From NCBI GenBank assembly GCA_902795965.1, contig CADBNI010000006.1:1-39288 (forward strand): 39,288 nucleotides of DNA, written 5' to 3'. The notes beneath the pieces are model-generated. The model saw only the letters and a list, made by a program, of their open reading frames with translations, had not been told where the DNA came from and searched no databases. Position 1 is the stretch's first letter; each line of letters starts with the position of its first letter. Source of the stretch: an uncultured bacterium. GTDB taxonomy: Bacteria; Cyanobacteriota; Vampirovibrionia; Gastranaerophilales; Gastranaerophilaceae. Positions 7,793-15,764 of this stretch are shown here, in pieces. The translations under genes were made by a program, and so were the position numbers.

Positions 7793-8659
7793 TCATTTTT
7801 TCATCTTATTCGGATAGCAATTCCACTTTATTGACGTGTTTTTCCTAAACCACGTAAGCTGACGTTTTGCGTAATTTCTTGTATTTTGTTTTAACTTTTC
7901 CACTGCTTCATCAAGAGTAATCTCGCCGTCAAGAGCGGAAATCATTTCTTTATAACCTATCGTATCGACAATGTTTCCTACACGTCCGTATTTTTGCAAA
8001 AGATATTCTGTTTCCTCCAAAAGCCCCGACTTAATCATAATATCGACACGTTTATTTATTCTTTCGTAAAGAAGTTCTCTCGGGAAATTAAGTCCTATCC
8101 ATTCAACATCATAAGGTTTTTCAATTTTACCGCGAGCTTTTGAAAGCGGAAGTCCGGTACCTTTTACAATTTCTATATATCTGATTAATTTTTTCCTGTC
8201 GATATTTTCAATATAATCTCTTGCATCAAAATCCAATTCTTCCAAAATATCAAAAAGCTGATTGTAAGTAAGTTTAGAAAGTTTTTCCCTGAGTTCGTAA
8301 TCAGGTTCAAGTTCGGGTAAATCATAATTTTCGAGTAAAATTCTGAAATAAAGCCCCGTTCCGCCCGCAACAATCGGAGTTTTTCCACTCGATAAGATAT
8401 CTTTTATATGTTTATCAGCCTCTTTTGCATACAATCCGACCGAATAGTCCGCATCGGGTTCAACAACATCAATCATGTAATGCGGAATTCCTTGCATCTC
8501 ATCAATAGTCGGCTTTGCCGTTCCGATATTCAAACCCTTATAAACAAGCCTCGAATCTGCAGAAATAACTTCTCCATCGAGTTTTTTTGCAAGTTCAACC
8601 GCATAACTTGTTTTTCCGCTTGCCGTAGGTCCGACAACAGCTATAACCTTATTGCTCAT
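7793..8659 (-). CDS. miaA: tRNA dimethylallyltransferase
   Basis: The product has 288 residues from the ATG at 8659, which overlaps the end of the upstream gene and is preceded by GAGG. The P-loop is GPTASGKT near residues 9-16, followed by the conserved ISADSR, GLNIGTAKPT, HYMIDVVEP and GGTGLY motifs, and near the C-terminus YAKRQLTWFRKN. MiaA transfers a dimethylallyl group to N6 of adenosine 37 in tRNAs that read U-starting codons. Length and motif order are normal. Confidence 0.95.
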   Translation of the reverse strand: MSNKVIAVVGPTASGKTSYAVELAKKLDGEVISADSRLVYKGLNIGTAKPTIDEMQGIPHYMIDVVEPDADYSVGLYAKEADKHIKDILSSGKTPIVAGGTGLYFRILLENYDLPELEPDYELREKLSKLTYNQLFDILEELDFDARDYIENIDRKKLIRYIEIVKGTGLPLSKARGKIEKPYDVEWIGLNFPRELLYERINKRVDIMIKSGLLEETEYLLQKYGRVGNIVDTIGYKEMISALDGEITLDEAVEKLKQNTRNYAKRQLTWFRKNTSIKWNCYPNKMKK

Positions 8660-9497
8660 CAGCCTCATCAATATAGCATTTTTTGTAATACATAAATATG
8701 GTTACGGTCACATAAACCATAAACCAAAAAGTTATTATACTGATAATCCAATAAGCAAACGGATTTATCAGCGAAAAAGTATTAATAAACAACAAAATAA
8801 TTCCCAAAATCCACAAAATTAAAAACAGTCCGAAAGTTGAGAAAAACTTACAAAATAATTTTTTTATCGAAGTGAACAACGCAACAAACGGATTGTGATG
8901 TTTATAAACAATCTCAGGAACAAAAAACATTAAAATATACATAATCAAAGATACCGAAAGTACCAAAAGCAAACTCCATTTTCCGAAAAATGCAAGCAAT
9001 TCGGGCGACATCTTATCCACAAAAGCACTTGCCGCCGCATCGGAAGAAGATACTGCAAGGTTTTGAATACTTTGAAGCGTTTCAGCGTCAGGCATTCCGA
9101 TTGCATGTATACCCGTCCAAATAACAATCGGAGCAGTCAAAAGCTGAACGAAAAACAAAATTATATATGCTCCGACAAACGGTAAAAATAATTTTCCTAT
9201 ACCCTCAGGTATAGCCTTCAAGAGATTTAAAGTTTCTTTCGCCCTGTCCGAATCCATTACAAAAATTTTTTCCGAAAGCTCAACGGCTTTTTTCACCATA
9301 TAAAACCAACCCGAACACAAAACTCCGAACATAAAAAGAATTGTAACGGCAGCAAGCAGTAACTTGCCGTTCGAATCAAGATTATACAGAGAATAAGCCG
9401 AATACAAATCAATAATCTTTAAAAACAAGATTAAAGGTACCGCAAGAATTATATTTGAATTTGTTACATGAAATGCATCTTTTAAAGTCTTAAACAT
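8649..9497 (-). CDS. multi-pass membrane protein of unknown function
   Basis: The product has 282 residues and about six hydrophobic segments (for example ILAVPLILFLKIIDLY, LLLAAVTILFMFGVL, IILFFVQLLTAPIVIW, LLLVLSVSLIMYILMFF, GLFLILWILGIILLFI, WIISIITFWFMVYV). No catalytic motif is seen. The start overlaps the preceding gene by 8 bp and its end overlaps miaA. The overall plan resembles the membrane protein at 30212-30931, but I cannot show homology. I do not recognise a named family. Confidence 0.75.
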   Translation of the reverse strand: MFKTLKDAFHVTNSNIILAVPLILFLKIIDLYSAYSLYNLDSNGKLLLAAVTILFMFGVLCSGWFYMVKKAVELSEKIFVMDSDRAKETLNLLKAIPEGIGKLFLPFVGAYIILFFVQLLTAPIVIWTGIHAIGMPDAETLQSIQNLAVSSSDAAASAFVDKMSPELLAFFGKWSLLLVLSVSLIMYILMFFVPEIVYKHHNPFVALFTSIKKLFCKFFSTFGLFLILWILGIILLFINTFSLINPFAYWIISIITFWFMVYVTVTIFMYYKKCYIDEADEQ

Positions 9498-10617
9498 TTG
9501 TTGCCTCTTTTGTCATTTTTCTTTTACGTCTTCTCATCAAATCCACAAACGCTTCCAATCTTGTGAGATAACCCGCCTTACCGGTTTGTTCGTCCATAAT
9601 CAAAGGTAAAATCGGAATATCACAATTTTCTCTCATAGCAGGGAAAATATTCTGCGACATAATTTCGGGCATACAAGTAAACGGACTTATGTGAATAATT
9701 CCGTCAATACCTCTTTCGTCCGCATACGCAACATCAGAAACACATTCCAAAGAATCTCCTCCGATATCACGCATAAGATAAGGTTGTGCAAGTCTGTATG
9801 CCCTTTGAAGATGAGTTTCACCTTCCCTAAAGATTTTAGGTATAATGGCATCTTTGATAAATCCGCTTATTGTAAGACTTCTTCTTGTTTGCACACCCAT
9901 TTTACCGAGTTCTCTTAATATATTTTGGTTGGAAAATTGGTCGCAAACCAAATAAATTTCACCCGTAATATCTACACGCAAAACTTCACGATTTTTATCA
10001 ATTCTTGTTTGTTTCATAAGTTCAAAAGCAGCCTTTTTGGCCTTTTTCAAACTTCTTGTATTATCGGCTTCGTCAATAAGTTTAACGGCTTTGTTAAAAT
10101 TTTTCTCCGCATCACCAAAATTAACTTCTCTTGCACGATAATAAGAAAGGATATTTTCAAGATCGTCAAGCGCAAACATCTTTCTTATCCCAATATTTAT
10201 TGCTCTTGCAAAAAGTATCGGATTGTTTTTTCCGCTCAATCTTTGCAGGAAATTATACATTCCCTTAATCCCGTCATACAGAGTAAGTTCAATATATTTT
10301 GCATCATATCCTAAATCCACAAGCGCACTGTGAATACAATTTCCGTACTCGCCCAATCGGCAGCACCCGGGAGATGTAATCATTGCAACATAATCCGCTC
10401 CGCCTTCAATAGCTTCAATAAAATTACCCAGAATCAGCTTATAAGGCAGACAAATAGCCTCGGGCGAATGTTTTGTACCGAGCGATAAGGTTTTCTTACT
10501 CGTATAGGGCGGAACAAAAGGTTCAACACCGATTTTTCTCATAGCGGCAGCCCAGGCTACCGATACAGTACCCATGTGAGGAAATGCTACTTTTATTTTT
10601 TTTGTTTCGTTTTTCAT
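9490..10617 (-). CDS. COG3581-type 2-hydroxyacyl-CoA dehydratase-like / activase-associated protein
   Basis: The product has 375 residues. The pattern KVAFPHMGTVSVAW, KHSPEAICLPYKLILGNF, MITSPGCCRLGEYG and ISPFTCMPE is that of the HgdB-like proteins next to or fused to acyl-CoA dehydratase activases (COG3581). Cys in AICLPY, PGCCRLGEYG and FTCMPE are the likely [4Fe-4S] ligands. Relatives act in the cytoplasm with an ASKHA-type ATPase that drives low-potential electrons, but no activase gene is in the window. It lies two bases after gcvPB. The true substrate is unknown. The start ATG is followed by a Lys-rich stretch and preceded by the gcvPB stop. Confidence 0.75.
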   Translation of the reverse strand: MKNETKKIKVAFPHMGTVSVAWAAAMRKIGVEPFVPPYTSKKTLSLGTKHSPEAICLPYKLILGNFIEAIEGGADYVAMITSPGCCRLGEYGNCIHSALVDLGYDAKYIELTLYDGIKGMYNFLQRLSGKNNPILFARAINIGIRKMFALDDLENILSYYRAREVNFGDAEKNFNKAVKLIDEADNTRSLKKAKKAAFELMKQTRIDKNREVLRVDITGEIYLVCDQFSNQNILRELGKMGVQTRRSLTISGFIKDAIIPKIFREGETHLQRAYRLAQPYLMRDIGGDSLECVSDVAYADERGIDGIIHISPFTCMPEIMSQNIFPAMRENCDIPILPLIMDEQTGKAGYLTRLEAFVDLMRRRKRKMTKEATNV

Positions 10618-10619
10618 TT

Positions 10620-12056
10620 TTATTTCTCGATACCTGATTTAAAACACAAATCGGGTCTGCGTGCAGCAAGCGTTTCGTCCAACCTTTTTACGGGGGTTGT
10701 ATGCGGTGCCGAAATAAGTTTTTCGGGATTTGTTTTTGCTTCTTGAGCAATTTTTAGCATAACGTCAACAAATTCGTCCAAAACTTCTTTCGTTTCCGAT
10801 TCCGTAGGTTCAATCATTATAGCTTCATGTACGATTAACGGGAAGTACACCGTTGGGGGATGAGTATTCTCGTCCATGAGAGCCTTTGCTATATTTAAAG
10901 TTGAAACTCCGTTTTCGTGATGCTGTTTTTCACCCGAAAGAACAAATTCGTGCATGCAAGGTTCGTCAAACGGCAAAAGATAAGCACCTTTCAGCTTTTC
11001 TTTGAGATAATTTGCGTTCAAAACCGCATTCTCACTTGCTTCTTTCAAGTTTTTACCCATCATAAGAATATATGCATAAGCCTTTACCATCACGCCAAAG
11101 TTGCCGAAAAAGCCTTTTACGTTGCCGATTGAATGCTTCATAGACGAATATCTGTAATATTTTTCTCCGTCAAATTCAACAATCGGAGCAGGCAGCATTT
11201 CTTTAAGTTCTTCAGTAACGCAAACAGGTCCAGCACCGGGGCCTCCGCCACCATGAGGAGTCGACATGGTTTTGTGCAAATTAAGATGAACAACGTCAAA
11301 CCCCATAAGTTTCGGATTTGTATAACCCATAATAGCATTCAAATTTGCTCCGTCATAGTAAAGAAGTGAACCGTTTTCATGCATAAGTTTTGAAATTTCC
11401 AAAACATTTTCTTCAAAAATTCCGAGCGTATTTGGATTTGTCATCATAATTGCCGCAACATCAGACGTCAAAAGTTCTCTCAATGCATTAATGTCAACCT
11501 GCCCTTTGTCGTTCGATTTTACGGGAACAATATCAAATCCGCACAAATGCGCACTTGCGGGGTTTGTTCCGTGAGCGGAATCGGGAATAATAACTTTTGT
11601 TCTCTTTTCACCTTTAACTTCAAAATACTTTTTAACAATCATCATGCCCGTCAACTCACCGTGAGCACCTGCGGCGGGTTGTAAAGTAACGGCAGACATG
11701 CCCGTAATCTTTTTCAATGCTTCCTGAAGTTTGTACATTAATTCCAATGCTCCTTGACAATCGCTGTCATCACAGAGCGGATGAAGGTTTGTAAACCCTT
11801 CAAGACTTGCCAACATCTCATTAACTTTCGGGTTATACTTCATTGTACAAGACCCCAAAGGATAAAACCCTTTTTCTATGCAGAAATTTTTATCGGAAAG
11901 TTCTTTATAGTGGCGCATAGCCTGCAATTCACCAACCTGTGGCAAGCCGGCTTCACTTTTTCGCAAAAATTTTTCATCAAGAAAAGATAAATCTTCTTTT
12001 TCGTCCGTAAACGTAATCCCCAATACACCGTTGCTTTTTTCAAAAATTGTTTTCAC
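10620..12056 (-). CDS. gcvPB: glycine dehydrogenase (decarboxylating) subunit 2
   Basis: The product has 478 residues, the usual size of the PB subunit in species where the P-protein is split. Clear motifs are FYPLGSCTMKYNPK, TLQPAAGAHGE, DSAHGTNPAS, MTNPNTLGIFE, YYDGANLNAI and the PLP-lysine region NLHKTMSTPHGGGGPG. With GcvPA it decarboxylates glycine and loads the aminomethyl group onto GcvH. The start is GTG at 12056, overlapping the last base of the sigma factor stop codon, with AGGGGA upstream. gcvPA, gcvT and gcvH are not in the window, so the cluster is split in this genome. Confidence 0.95.
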   Translation of the reverse strand: MKTIFEKSNGVLGITFTDEKEDLSFLDEKFLRKSEAGLPQVGELQAMRHYKELSDKNFCIEKGFYPLGSCTMKYNPKVNEMLASLEGFTNLHPLCDDSDCQGALELMYKLQEALKKITGMSAVTLQPAAGAHGELTGMMIVKKYFEVKGEKRTKVIIPDSAHGTNPASAHLCGFDIVPVKSNDKGQVDINALRELLTSDVAAIMMTNPNTLGIFEENVLEISKLMHENGSLLYYDGANLNAIMGYTNPKLMGFDVVHLNLHKTMSTPHGGGGPGAGPVCVTEELKEMLPAPIVEFDGEKYYRYSSMKHSIGNVKGFFGNFGVMVKAYAYILMMGKNLKEASENAVLNANYLKEKLKGAYLLPFDEPCMHEFVLSGEKQHHENGVSTLNIAKALMDENTHPPTVYFPLIVHEAIMIEPTESETKEVLDEFVDVMLKIAQEAKTNPEKLISAPHTTPVKRLDETLAARRPDLCFKSGIEK

Positions 12057-12673
12057 TAAAGTATCCCCTGTTTTTTCAAATCCCTTTTTATTTTGTCCAA
12101 TCCCGATTGAATTATGCGCGAAATTCTCGATTGAGAAATATTAAATTCTTCGGCAATTTCACGCAATTTTTTATCCTTAAAAAATTTATATTCAATAAGT
12201 TCTCTTTCACGCTGAGGAAGTTTTTTCATTGATTCCAAAATTTCCGCCTTCAATTCGGAAAGTTCTATTGATTCCTCGGGTGTGCTGTCATCAGACTTAA
12301 TCTGTGTCGGAACTTCCGCATCCTGCATTTCATCAATGGAAAGAATTGTTTTGTAAACTTCTTCTCTAAGATTCTCGCCTTCTTCAACAATTTCCTGCCG
12401 TCTGTTTTTCAAAGAATACCATTTATAGCGTCTGCGGACTTCGTTTCTTATAGCCCATTTCATGGCAGTTGAAAGATAGGTATTATTAAAATCTTCGGGA
12501 GAATGATTTTTAAATAATATATATAAAGTATGATTCCCTATATTAATAAGTTCGGGTAATTCTATTAAATGTGATGCCGAAAACTTTTGGTACTCAACCT
12601 TTGCAATCGTTTCAATCAAATCTTTGTATTCTCTTAAATTAACTTTTTGCTTTATATTTTGATTTGAACCCAT
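12056..12673 (-). CDS. alternative sigma-70 family factor
   Basis: The product has 205 residues. A region 2-like part lies at about 30-105 (LPELINIGNHTLYIL, NTYLSTAMKWAIRNEVRRRYKW), an acidic linker at about 110-145, and a region 4 HTH at about 148-200 (LPQRERELIEYKFF, LREIAEEFNISQSRISRIIQSG). Lacking region 1.1 and most of region 3, it resembles FliA/SigB-like group 3 or an ECF factor. It directs RNA polymerase to a regulon that cannot be identified from here. It is the first gene of the six-gene minus-strand run, so it is co-transcribed with metabolic and envelope genes. No anti-sigma factor is adjacent. The ribosome binding site is weak (GGA 14 bases upstream). Confidence 0.85.
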   Translation of the reverse strand: MGSNQNIKQKVNLREYKDLIETIAKVEYQKFSASHLIELPELINIGNHTLYILFKNHSPEDFNNTYLSTAMKWAIRNEVRRRYKWYSLKNRRQEIVEEGENLREEVYKTILSIDEMQDAEVPTQIKSDDSTPEESIELSELKAEILESMKKLPQRERELIEYKFFKDKKLREIAEEFNISQSRISRIIQSGLDKIKRDLKKQGIL

Positions 12674-12770
12674 AACTATAACAAAATTCCTATAAAAAAC
12701 ATTTCCCTAAAATAATCATAACACGAAAAAATATAGAATACAGGATAATGTAATTTTACTTAACATATAT

Positions 12771-12886
12771 TAAGGTGAAAAGTGAGAAGTGAAAAGTTCA
12801 TAAAGCTCGCTTCGAAAATTTTAAATTTTGTTCGTGTAAGCAAACCGATAAGAACTTCTCACATTTCACCTCTCACTTTTCACTTA
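12771..12886. repeat. long imperfect inverted repeat before the universal stress protein gene
   Basis: The left arm 12771-12799 (taaggtgaaaagtgagaagt...) matches the reverse complement of 12852-12886 (...ctctcacttttcactta) with a short gap, giving a stem of roughly 25 pairs. A palindrome-rich centre (cgaaaattttaaattttg) lies between. It ends just before the AAGGAG of the next gene. It may fold in the mRNA leader or act as a terminator-like barrier between divergent genes. Similar gtgaaaagtgag strings are common extragenic repeats, so it may simply be mobile repeat material. Confidence 0.5.
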
Positions 12887-12904
12887 AGACAAGGAGCAAA
12901 CACT

Positions 12905-13768
12905 ATGAAAATATTATTCTGTACGGACGGTTCAAAAATCAGTTACAATGCCATTAGCAACTTATCGGGCTGGGTAAAAGATGCGGTTGTTGACATAATC
13001 TGCGTTATTGACTGGTCATTTTTGCCTGACGAAATCAGTATTGAAGATCATAATTTTACGGTTTCGTGCGCAAATGTCGCCGATACTGTTTTGGATTACG
13101 CGCAAAGAGTTGTAGAAGAATACGGGTTTCAAATCGGTAAACGAATTAAACATTGCGGTTCAGCAATCGAAAGCATACTTGAACAAACCGAAAAAGAAAA
13201 ATACGATTTAATCCTTATGGGTTCAAACGGCAAAAAAGGTATTCAAAAATGGCTCGGCTCGGTTTCGCAGGAAATTATTAACAGCAGTAAAATTTCCGAC
13301 TACATATCAAAAGCCGAAAACAACAAAAAGAAAATCCTTTTTACGACAGACGGAAGTGCATGCTCTGCGGGAATTATTGAAAATATTCTGCCCGACATAC
13401 AACTTGAAGGAAAAGATGTTCATATCTGTATGGTAAATGATGACCCGAAATTTTTGTTTTTGGACGGTAATGTAGACCAAAACTGGATTTTGGATATTCA
13501 AAAACAACAACAAATATATTCGGCAAATTCGATAAAAACAATACAAAATTTTCTAAAACACTACGGTGTAGACACAACCCAAACGGCGATTTTGACAGGC
13601 AATCCTTCGCAAAAAATTATCACCTACGCAAGAGAAAACGAAATCGACCTTATTGTCTTGGGTTCACGCAACAAATCAAAATTAGACAGATTTTTGACAG
13701 GCTCTGAGAGCAAACGCGTCCTCGAAAACACAATGAGTGATGTTTGGCTTGTCAGATGTCCGTTGTAA
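12905..13768 (+). CDS. tandem universal stress protein (two UspA domains)
   Basis: I start at the ATG at 12905, nine bases after AAGGAG; the longer in-frame start at 12782 would translate the inverted repeat. The product has 287 residues with two Usp domains, about 1-135 and 139-287. Each opens KILFCTDGS or KILFTTDGS and each has the ATP-loop type pattern (LMGSNGKKGIQKWLGSVS; VLGSRNKSKLDRFLTGSES). Such proteins bind ATP and act in stress survival, with no defined reaction. It ends three bases from the end of the opposite-strand prepilin. Confidence 0.9.
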   Translation: MKILFCTDGSKISYNAISNLSGWVKDAVVDIICVIDWSFLPDEISIEDHNFTVSCANVADTVLDYAQRVVEEYGFQIGKRIKHCGSAIESILEQTEKEKYDLILMGSNGKKGIQKWLGSVSQEIINSSKISDYISKAENNKKKILFTTDGSACSAGIIENILPDIQLEGKDVHICMVNDDPKFLFLDGNVDQNWILDIQKQQQIYSANSIKTIQNFLKHYGVDTTQTAILTGNPSQKIITYARENEIDLIVLGSRNKSKLDRFLTGSESKRVLENTMSDVWLVRCPL

Positions 13769-13771
13769 ATT

Positions 13772-14449
13772 TTATTCATATAAAAAAGGGTTACGATTTA
13801 TGTTATAATTATTCAATAATACATTTTTCAGACGCCTTCCACCTTTTTCATAACGAGTACAAATCATATCCGTTATTTTTACGTAATTTGCATTTTGTTG
13901 CGGTGATAAGTTTAAAGTAAAAACATCGTACCCCCATTTGTTTGGACCTTTATGACCGTTTATATCTACAACAAATTGATATCTGCTATGAACATAACCG
14001 CTTATATAAACAATCGTTCCGTCAGCAAGAACGTGAGCAGAATAATTAAAATGTGCCATATCGCTACAACTGGGATTCAACCAAGCACCTCCGTCTGCAA
14101 TAATTTGAGATTTCGATTTATAAACCGGAGCACAGCTTTTGTCAGTATTATAGTTGCAAATTTTTATTACTTTGTAATGTTCAAAAAACTTATTCCAAAA
14201 ATCATTACATTCCGAATACTCACCACCGGGATAGTAATAGCATTTAAAAATTCCTCCATTTTCATATTCCATATTTTTTATTGTTGATGAAAAACTTGCA
14301 TAAAATTTTAAAAATTGGTTTCGTAATACATAATTTTCTATTTTGCTTTTTACAACAGGCAAAGTCAATACCGCAACTACTCCGATAATACCGAGAGTGA
14401 TGAGAACTTCCGCAAGTGTAAATGCAAAGTTTTTGTTTTTAAATCTCAT
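13772..14449 (-). CDS. prepilin-like secreted protein
   Basis: I prefer the ATG at 14449 (seven bases after GGAG) to the one six bases upstream, which is too close to the site. The product has 225 residues. The signal is short and basic, then FAFTLAEVLITLGIIG with Glu at mature +5. The conserved VVDINGHKGPNKWGYDVFTL motif near residues 165-185 is shared with the prepilin at 2800. Several Cys (KCYYYPGGEYSEC, ICNYNTDKSCAP) suggest disulfides. It lacks the lectin-like C-terminal domain. A tail of about 25 residues after DMICTRYEKGGRR is Asn-rich. Function is probably a pseudopilin or fibre subunit, unproven. Confidence 0.85.
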   Translation of the reverse strand: MRFKNKNFAFTLAEVLITLGIIGVVAVLTLPVVKSKIENYVLRNQFLKFYASFSSTIKNMEYENGGIFKCYYYPGGEYSECNDFWNKFFEHYKVIKICNYNTDKSCAPVYKSKSQIIADGGAWLNPSCSDMAHFNYSAHVLADGTIVYISGYVHSRYQFVVDINGHKGPNKWGYDVFTLNLSPQQNANYVKITDMICTRYEKGGRRLKNVLLNNYNINRNPFLYE

Positions 14450-14520
14450 AGTCATGCTCCTTTTAAATGGTTCTATATATAGTACGCTAACATATATACC
14501 ATAACACTAAAATTCTATGT

Positions 14521-14796
14521 ATGCAACATGCAAATTCAAAAAAATCTACAGCTATTTTTAAGGCAATAGCTAAAGTATTAAAAGATGAACGTTTAAAGCA
14601 AGATAAGTCAATAAGGTTACTTGCTTACGAATATGATATACAAAAATCCTTAATCAGCAGACTTGAAAACGGCGTCAACGAACCCAAAATAATTTCACTT
14701 TGGACAATTTGTGAGGCTCTCGGGATACCGCTTTCCGAACTTATCAGACGTGTCGAAAAAGAATTACCCGAAGATTTTGCATTAATTGACATTTGA
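14521..14796 (+). CDS. XRE-family helix-turn-helix regulator
   Basis: The product has 91 residues with an HTH at about 17-75 (VLKDERLKQDKSIRLLAYEYDIQKSLISRLENG, then LGIPLSELI). It is divergent from the prepilin at 13772 and 47 bases upstream of the permease start. No ribosome binding site is obvious before the ATG. A regulator of the adjacent transporter or prepilin is a reasonable guess. The sequence differs from the other two XRE proteins in the window. Confidence 0.8.
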   Translation: MQHANSKKSTAIFKAIAKVLKDERLKQDKSIRLLAYEYDIQKSLISRLENGVNEPKIISLWTICEALGIPLSELIRRVEKELPEDFALIDI

Positions 14797-14808
14797 AATG
14801 TAAAAAAT

Positions 14809-14837
14809 TTGAAATTTTATACGAATTTCGTTATAAT
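14809..14837 (+). promoter_or_regulatory. promoter of the first ABC permease, predicted leaderless start
   Basis: TTGAAA (14809-14814) and TATAAT (14832-14837) have a 17-bp spacer. The -10 box ends exactly six bases before the ATG at 14844, and no ribosome binding site lies upstream of that ATG, so transcription should begin at or next to the A of the ATG. Confidence 0.7.
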
Positions 14838-14843
14838 TACGAT

Positions 14844-15716
14844 ATGTTCAAATATTACGGTAAATACGCGCCATATTTGTTTTTACTGCCGTCAGCGGTA
14901 ATTCTTGTAATATTCTTTTTTATACCGTTTTTTCAAACGTTCGGACTGAGTTTTTTTGATTATTCAAACAATATATATTCGCCCGTATTCACAGGGTTTC
15001 AAAACTACACAAAACTTTTTCAAAACCCGATTTTTTACAAAGTTTTGTGGAATACATTCTTATATTTAATCGGTGCAGTGCCGATTTTGGTAATATTTCC
15101 GCTGTTTCTTGCAATTCTCATAAACCAAAAAATCCGCGGGGTCACATTATACAAAATTCTAATCTATCTTCCCGTAATAGTTTCGATTGTCGTAGCGGCA
15201 ATAGCTTTCAAATGGCTTTATGCCGATCAGGGAATCTTGAATTATTTCGTAACAAAATTGGGATTTTCACCAATCGGCTGGCTCACGGATCCGAAATATG
15301 CGATTTGGTCTGTCATAATCGTTACAATCTGGAAGGGTATCGGCTACTACATGATTATATATCTTGCAGCACTAATGAGTGTACCGAAAGAGCTTTACGA
15401 AGCCTGCGACATAGACGGGGCAAACTTTTTAACCAAACATTTGACCGTCACAATTCCGCATATAATGCCCACAATCGCACTCGTTTCAACAATCAGTGCA
15501 ATATCGGCAATGAAAGTTTTTGCGGAAATTTATGTTATGACAAAAGGAGGCCCTTTAAATTCAAGCAAAACAATAGTTTATTACATATACGAACGCGCAT
15601 TTGAAAATCTTGATTTGGGATTTGCCTCCGCCATGGCGGTAGTTTTGCTCGTTATTGTAATGATATTTTCATTGATAAACATTTTCTGCTTTGAAAGGAA
15701 AAAATATGACATATAA
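14844..15716 (+). CDS. carbohydrate ABC transporter permease, MalF/UgpA type
   Basis: I start at the ATG at 14844, since the in-frame extension from 14793 would overlap the -10 box and the end of the regulator gene. The product has 290 residues with about six membrane helices (YLFLLPSAVILVIFFFIPFF first). The cytoplasmic EAA loop is EACDIDGANFLTKHLTVTIPHIMP. It pairs with the next permease in an inner-membrane sugar or oligosaccharide importer of the CUT1 class. The ATPase and binding protein are not in the window, so they must be encoded elsewhere, as when one MsmK-like ATPase serves several importers. Confidence 0.88.
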   Translation: MFKYYGKYAPYLFLLPSAVILVIFFFIPFFQTFGLSFFDYSNNIYSPVFTGFQNYTKLFQNPIFYKVLWNTFLYLIGAVPILVIFPLFLAILINQKIRGVTLYKILIYLPVIVSIVVAAIAFKWLYADQGILNYFVTKLGFSPIGWLTDPKYAIWSVIIVTIWKGIGYYMIIYLAALMSVPKELYEACDIDGANFLTKHLTVTIPHIMPTIALVSTISAISAMKVFAEIYVMTKGGPLNSSKTIVYYIYERAFENLDLGFASAMAVVLLVIVMIFSLINIFCFERKKYDI

Positions 15717-15722
15717 AAATTG

Positions 15723-15760
15723 TACCCTCGCCCCTTTGGGGAGAGGGCAGGGTGAGGGGC
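15723..15760 (+). repeat. GC-rich palindromic repeat providing a ribosome binding site
   Basis: A unit of the ccctcgcccc...gggagaggg family fills the gap between the two permease genes. Its right end, GAGGGG (15754-15759), lies five bases before the ATG at 15765 and is the only ribosome binding site for the second permease. Related units are at about 4064-4086, 39117-39145 and 39260-39288. Confidence 0.65.
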
Positions 15761-15764
15761 TAAT

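Noticed and set aside
12782-12904. 41-residue N-terminal extension of the universal stress protein
   Set aside because: It would translate the inverted repeat; the ATG at 12905 has AAGGAG and matches the family start.
15047-15604. 185-residue plus-strand ORF inside the first permease gene
   Set aside because: Overlaps the conserved permease in another frame and has no start signal or domain.
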